64,000 nt of DNA from positions 23,355,411-23,419,410 of the forward strand of contig NC_067203.1 of NCBI RefSeq assembly GCF_026262505.1, read 5' to 3'. Source of the stretch: Trichomonas vaginalis G3. Lineage: Eukaryota > Parabasalia > Trichomonadida > Trichomonadidae. Below are positions 59,876 to 64,000 of this stretch, piece after piece. How positions within the stretch are numbered: position 1 is the first letter of the stretch; each line of letters starts with the position of its first letter. The position numbers were made by a program, and so were the translations under genes. The notes under the pieces were generated by a model. It made no database searches and had not been told where the DNA came from. It worked only from the letters and a program-made list of their open reading frames with translations.

Positions 59876-62800
59876 ATGCCACGTAAGCTACGTAAGAATA
59901 TACGTAAGAGGAAGGGAGCATTGAAACATCCAATAGTAAAACTGACACCACAACAACAGTTGCAACAACAAATGATGAATGACCCCACTATGTTGCAACA
60001 AATGTCAAGCAACCCTATGCTTTTAAACCGAGTTATTGGTGCACAGAGTGGAGGTTTAAGAGCGGCACTTTTAGCGAAAATGACAGGCTATGGTGGAGCT
60101 GCAGACGGAACAGCTTATAACCCTCAAAGTCAAATGAATTTGAGTTCACTCAAAAATCAAATAACAGATGTCAAAAAGTCAAACATAGACATACAGAAAC
60201 AAATAAGTGAAAACGAAAAGAAACTAGAATATGACAGACACACAAAGAAACTCAATGAGTTAAACGTAGAGAAAAAGAAGAAAGAAGAACAACTGAAAGA
60301 ACTAAGTACAGAGGAATATGCGAAAAAAGTGTCAGAAAAAGCAGCAGAAGTAGCAAAAATGGAACAAGATGTTATAAATTTGAAAAACCATACTACTCAA
60401 TATAAAGTACTGAAAGATGAAGAAATAAAACAAAAAGCCCTGAAGACATATATGGATAGCGATGAGTATAAAAAAGAAGTTGAAGCAAATGTAAAGGCAG
60501 AAAAACTTTTACAGTTGCAAAACCAAACCGTACAGTATGAAAACTTAGCACAAGAAAGTAAAAATAACGACGCAGCCATGCAAAAGGCAATGAAAAGCGC
60601 AGAATATATAAAAGCTAATAATGACTGGTTAGATGCCCAAGCCAACGCCAAAGCAGCCCAACTTATAGGGTCAATAAGGACAAAAATACAAGCGGATGAA
60701 GACAGTTCAAATGAAGCTTTAATGAATGCTGACTTTAAGAACGCCTTCGAAGCTCTTCATAGTAAGGTGAAACTAGTGAACGACTTCTCATCTGGAAAGA
60801 AACTGAAGTCTGAAGGTTTCGACAACGAGTTAAGAGAAGTAGCACAAAATATGACGAAAATAACAGATGCAGCAACGAGACAGGCAGTTCAAAGTGCCTA
60901 TGACGCCGTTAGAGCAACTGTTGTGGAAAGTCAAGAAAAAGAGTTACAACAGACCAAAACAGACCTAGTAAATGCTTTCTTAAAAACGAAAAGTCAGGTA
61001 GGACATTATGCTGCAGATGGAACATATGTGCCAGCTGGTGGAACTTATATACCACCAAACCCTCCAAGAGAAGCACCTGCACCAGGACTACCTAAAACAT
61101 TTACATCGTCACATGGACACAGACACAGGCATGCACCAAAACCAATACAACAACCAACAGTTCAAAATCCAGCACAACAACCAACAGTTCAAAATCCAGC
61201 ACAACAACAACAACCAAAACCAACAGTTCAAAATCCAGCACAACAACAACAACCAAAACCAACAGTTCAAAACCCTGCACCACAACCAAAACCAGCACAA
61301 CAACCACCTCCACAACCAGCACAGCAACCAACAGTTCAAAATCCAACACAACAACCAACAGTTCAAAACCCTGCACCACAACCACAAACAGAGCAAGGAC
61401 ATAAAAGAAGTAGAGAACAAGGAAACCAAGAATTCTTAAAAATGCTTAAGGAAAATTATGGTTACCCAGATACTCTTGACTTTAGTGACAGATATAAAGA
61501 AGCTATTAGAAAGTTCAAGGAAGGAAATACTGACCCGAACCTATTTAGCTTTATGGTTCAGCACCAAATGGGATATAATTTCAAACCTGGAAAATACAAG
61601 CTCGCTAAGGGATATGATTTAATAGCATATCATCCAAATGACATGGATGAATTTACTCCGAGATATTTGGTGTCAGAGATAAATGATAATTCAACTATCT
61701 TCATGAAACGCGTAAAAAATAGAGACGGAACGAAAGAAGAAAGGGTTATGAATGCGGATGGCTTAAATAGGGAACTTGTTAAAAACGGTCTCGGAATATA
61801 TGAAATGCCAGCAGATGAGGTACAAGAAACTCCACAGGAAGAAGTTCAGATACAACCAGACATGGAAGAAATAGTTCAGCAACAACAGCTAGAAGAGCCT
61901 GAAGGAAACGAACAAGTCCCTCCTTTGGAAACTAACTTCACAGAACTAGATGAAGATTTGGAACAGCCGAAAAATCTTGACCCTCAACAAGAGTATGCGG
62001 AGAATATGGAATCTTTCCAAGAGTCTAAGAAAAATTCGGCTGACATAGTAGAAGAATATCGAAAAATGTTCGCTGACATACAAAAGACTCCAACATCAGA
62101 TGAAAATATTCAGCATAGAATGGAAGTACTGAAAGAAAATGTACGCAAATACAACAATCCTTTTTACTTACGACCATATAACGTTCAATCTTTGGCTGAA
62201 CTCGGTGAAAATAAAAGGTTAAATTTCAACAAAACATATAGAAATGAAACATTGTTTAAAGTTCATTCAGAACCTAACCAATATGGAAACAAACCTACTT
62301 TTGTTTCTGCAGACTATGGAACTACAATGAGATGGGGTCATAAAGCTAATCCGGATAGGTGGTTCATAAACTTACAACCACAATTCCAAGAAGTTGTAGA
62401 CGCAATGGAAGTGAATGGTGAACCAGATATAGCTGGTATTTTCAGCGCGGCTTTAATGCCATTGAAAGATATGAAACATGCAGATATTTTGGACCAGTAT
62501 GAAATGAACATGGCTGATGGAAATATAACACCTGACGTTCTAGAACATTTATCTCAAAGAACTACACAGAACCATAGAGATGGTATATTTGGTGAAGAGT
62601 TTAGAAAGAAAGTTAGGGAGATAGAAGGAAGAGAACCTATTGTACATGACCTTGCAAACGAAAGTTTACAAAATGTCATAAAAACTTACTTTGCAGACAA
62701 TGAACTGAGAAGGGATGAATATTTAAGAAAACTCAAATGGACAGTACCAAATGAAATGTTAGTATTGAAAAACATGTTCCTTGACAAAATAAAACCAACT

Positions 62801-63316
62801 ACAGAAATAAATGACGCAAGCCTGAAACGTTGGGTAAAAGCTTTCCCATTCACAAAAGATATTATTGGTAACATGGAAAGAAAACCAGAATGGCTACAAA
62901 AACATATATTTGGAAACGAGCTTATTCCATATGGACAAGCTATATTTGAAGAGCTTGAACCGGAAACTCAGGAAAGAGTCATGCAAACAATACGCGAAGA
63001 CTCAAATACAAACTATGACAAAATCTTTCTAGGATATAGGTTACCTGAGATGGGCGACCAGAGCCCAAAGGCAAAAAGGACATGGGAAATTTACAACATA
63101 CTAGGTGAACATGAGGCAAAGATGCAACAACTTAAAGCAGAGGGCAAGTTACCAAAAGCGACACCAAAGAAGAAGAGAAGAGTAGAACAAAGTGAAAGTA
63201 GTGAAGAAGTAACTTCATCTAGTGAAAGTAGTGGCAATGAAGGAAAAAGAAGAGTTAAAAACTCAGTCAGGAAGAAAGTAAAGCTTGGTCCGAGTGGGTT
63301 CTATTATGACACATAA
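59876..63316 (+). CDS. 1,146-aa coiled-coil and PQ-repeat protein with NLS (virus-like element)
   Basis: From the ATG at 59876 (MPRKLRKNIRKRKGALKHPI); a GTG-initiated extension is not needed. Zones: basic N-terminus; long coiled coil (about 90-360, KNQITDVKKSNIDIQKQISE and similar); a Pro/Gln repeat region built on QQPTVQNPA (about 422-505); a folded domain around YNFKPGKYKLAKGYDLIAYH; an acidic helical region; and a C-terminus with the SV40-like nuclear signal PKKKRRVE, Ser/Glu blocks and a second basic cluster. Probably a virion core, scaffold or DNA-linked protein; no family recognised. It precedes the capsid-like gene by 32 bp. Confidence 0.7.
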   Translation: MPRKLRKNIRKRKGALKHPIVKLTPQQQLQQQMMNDPTMLQQMSSNPMLLNRVIGAQSGGLRAALLAKMTGYGGAADGTAYNPQSQMNLSSLKNQITDVKKSNIDIQKQISENEKKLEYDRHTKKLNELNVEKKKKEEQLKELSTEEYAKKVSEKAAEVAKMEQDVINLKNHTTQYKVLKDEEIKQKALKTYMDSDEYKKEVEANVKAEKLLQLQNQTVQYENLAQESKNNDAAMQKAMKSAEYIKANNDWLDAQANAKAAQLIGSIRTKIQADEDSSNEALMNADFKNAFEALHSKVKLVNDFSSGKKLKSEGFDNELREVAQNMTKITDAATRQAVQSAYDAVRATVVESQEKELQQTKTDLVNAFLKTKSQVGHYAADGTYVPAGGTYIPPNPPREAPAPGLPKTFTSSHGHRHRHAPKPIQQPTVQNPAQQPTVQNPAQQQQPKPTVQNPAQQQQPKPTVQNPAPQPKPAQQPPPQPAQQPTVQNPTQQPTVQNPAPQPQTEQGHKRSREQGNQEFLKMLKENYGYPDTLDFSDRYKEAIRKFKEGNTDPNLFSFMVQHQMGYNFKPGKYKLAKGYDLIAYHPNDMDEFTPRYLVSEINDNSTIFMKRVKNRDGTKEERVMNADGLNRELVKNGLGIYEMPADEVQETPQEEVQIQPDMEEIVQQQQLEEPEGNEQVPPLETNFTELDEDLEQPKNLDPQQEYAENMESFQESKKNSADIVEEYRKMFADIQKTPTSDENIQHRMEVLKENVRKYNNPFYLRPYNVQSLAELGENKRLNFNKTYRNETLFKVHSEPNQYGNKPTFVSADYGTTMRWGHKANPDRWFINLQPQFQEVVDAMEVNGEPDIAGIFSAALMPLKDMKHADILDQYEMNMADGNITPDVLEHLSQRTTQNHRDGIFGEEFRKKVREIEGREPIVHDLANESLQNVIKTYFADNELRRDEYLRKLKWTVPNEMLVLKNMFLDKIKPTTEINDASLKRWVKAFPFTKDIIGNMERKPEWLQKHIFGNELIPYGQAIFEELEPETQERVMQTIREDSNTNYDKIFLGYRLPEMGDQSPKAKRTWEIYNILGEHEAKMQQLKAEGKLPKATPKKKRRVEQSESSEEVTSSSESSGNEGKRRVKNSVRKKVKLGPSGFYYDT
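61142..61390 (+). repeat. In-frame tandem repeat coding QQPTVQNPA units
   Basis: Repeats of CCAACAGTTCAAAATCCAGC-type units, about eight degenerate copies inside the 1,146-aa gene. The repeat gives misleading long frames on other strands. Confidence 0.85.
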
Positions 63317-63348
63317 ATCCAACTATTCTATATTTTTACCCATATGAA

Positions 63349-64000
63349 ATGTACGCCGCTCAGAATATAACGCCAACAGTTTTGGATGCCATGAACGGAA
63401 ATGTTTCCGAATGGTATAACGAATGCGACAATGCCATTAGAAGGTCAGAAATAGTTCCTGGAACTTACGAATATACAACTGCTGTTTCTTATGGAAACGT
63501 AGGTGAGTTTGGAGAAGGTTCTTCAACAACAGTAGATATTGCTTGCGACAGGTTTCATATTATTTCTATTGACAACTCATTCTTATACGTGGAACAAGAC
63601 ATTGAAATAAAACCTTCTGCCAAGTTGTCTGACAAGAAAGGTTGCAATGGAATTTTCTATGTCGGATACCAATATGCTCCAGAAGTTTTCATGGGATATA
63701 AGATATATTCTAACTCTGACTTAGTTCAAACAGTAACATGGGCAAACTATGAATGGTTCGCTTTGAGAAACTCAGTACAACCACAAGCTAGAGAACAAAC
63801 AGACCAGTATGCAAATATTGAGAAAATAAGAAGACTTGACCCTAACGTTCCAGGAGTTTATGTTAACCTTTCTGGTTCAGATGGAACTGCTGCCACTAAA
63901 GTAAAACTGAAACTTAGAGTTCCTTTGTCATCTTTCCTCATCTTCAGGTTTTTAAGATACTTGCCAAACTGGGCAGGAAAAATTTCTATCGAACTTACTC
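63349..64000 (+). CDS. Capsid-like protein of the second element, 5' part only
   Basis: ATG at 63349 (MYAAQNITPTVLDAMNGNVS), open to the window edge (217 codons visible). Beta-rich with alternating strands and loops (DRFHIISIDNSFLYVEQDIE; KGCNGIFYVGYQYAPEVFMG; KLKLRVPLSSFLIFRFLRYL). The position after a large structural gene and the jelly-roll-like pattern suggest a major or minor capsid protein. No specific motif was found, so this is a moderate guess. Confidence 0.5.
   Translation, partial: MYAAQNITPTVLDAMNGNVSEWYNECDNAIRRSEIVPGTYEYTTAVSYGNVGEFGEGSSTTVDIACDRFHIISIDNSFLYVEQDIEIKPSAKLSDKKGCNGIFYVGYQYAPEVFMGYKIYSNSDLVQTVTWANYEWFALRNSVQPQAREQTDQYANIEKIRRLDPNVPGVYVNLSGSDGTAATKVKLKLRVPLSSFLIFRFLRYLPNWAGKISIELT

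Larger units (their letters stand above)
59611..64000 (+). mobile_element. Second virus-like (Polinton-like?) element, left part only
   Basis: Base composition changes abruptly at about 59611 (GGTAGTGGGGCCTCCAGGCA), then come ~265 bp of GC-richer terminal sequence and a rightward gene cluster: a 1,146-aa structural-type protein and a partial capsid-like protein. The element runs off the window, so TIRs and target duplication cannot be tested. It differs from the Polinton at 13886-36827 in codon use, gene content and promoter type. Assignment to Polinton/Maverick or another capsid-bearing group is tentative; no breaks were noted in the visible part. Confidence 0.55.

Noticed and set aside
61008-61439. 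Q/N/H-rich frame and the two opposite Leu/Val-rich frames over the PQ-repeat region
   Set aside because: These are by-products of the tandem repeat inside the 1,146-aa gene.
1-64000. Bacterial contamination or a bacterial phage region (because of the tail-collar motif)
   Set aside because: The fibre gene lies within an element with Polinton ends and gene set inside a eukaryotic MULE; no Shine-Dalgarno sites or operons are seen.

Overview
The window is AT-rich, intron-poor nuclear DNA of a trichomonad (Parabasalia), most like Trichomonas vaginalis. Four things point there: a DUF3447/ankyrin gene of the large trichomonad family at the left edge; a protein with the parabasalid-specific initiator-binding domain (IBD, as in IBP39); Inr-like TCAYW motifs 7-35 nt upstream of many start codons; and the mobile elements (a ~1.3 kb mariner matching the size and TIR type of Tvmar1, a MULE, a Polinton/Maverick). 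The species call is inference; T. tenax, T. gallinae or a relative cannot be excluded.

Layout. (1) 1-9.8 kb, host genes: partial ankyrin protein, single-bromodomain protein, large acidic protein, polytopic membrane protein divergent from a Tom40/VDAC-like hydrogenosomal beta-barrel, and COG8 of the Golgi tethering complex. (2) 9.82-39.07 kb, a Russian doll of mobile DNA. A Mutator-like element (9830-39059; 9-bp target duplication AGAATACAG on both sides) carries an intact MULE transposase, a second helical gene and an array of five near-perfect hairpins. A Polinton (13886-36827; 372-bp TIRs, 6-bp duplication TTTTTG) sits inside the MULE's second gene. Two mariner copies sit inside the Polinton. 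The Polinton has protein-primed DNA polymerase B, integrase, packaging ATPase, a probable double-jelly-roll capsid protein, a PrimPol-SF3 helicase framed by inverted tandem-repeat arrays, a phage-like fibre protein with a collar domain, two paralogous amphipathic mini-proteins and several unknowns. Several core genes are broken, so this is a recent but decaying copy. (3) 39.1-59.6 kb, host genes: divergent Ran-like GTPase, two helical-repeat proteins starting MEYK, Tctex-type dynein light chain, unknown 437-aa protein, a foldback MITE-like element, IBD protein, ribosomal protein uS13 (RPS18), tubulin cofactor B, a decayed CaMKK-like kinase and a 1,891-aa unknown. (4) 59.61-64.0 kb, the left part of a second, different virus-like element running off the window.

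How it fits together. Host genes are compact, mostly single ORFs with short 5' leaders and Inr motifs. The Polinton genes instead share a T-rich leader ending in TAAATG or a close variant, so they probably form their own expression class. The points most worth a second look are the hairpin cluster inside the MULE, the repeat-framed PrimPol-helicase module, the fibre gene in a Polinton, and the nested insertion history.
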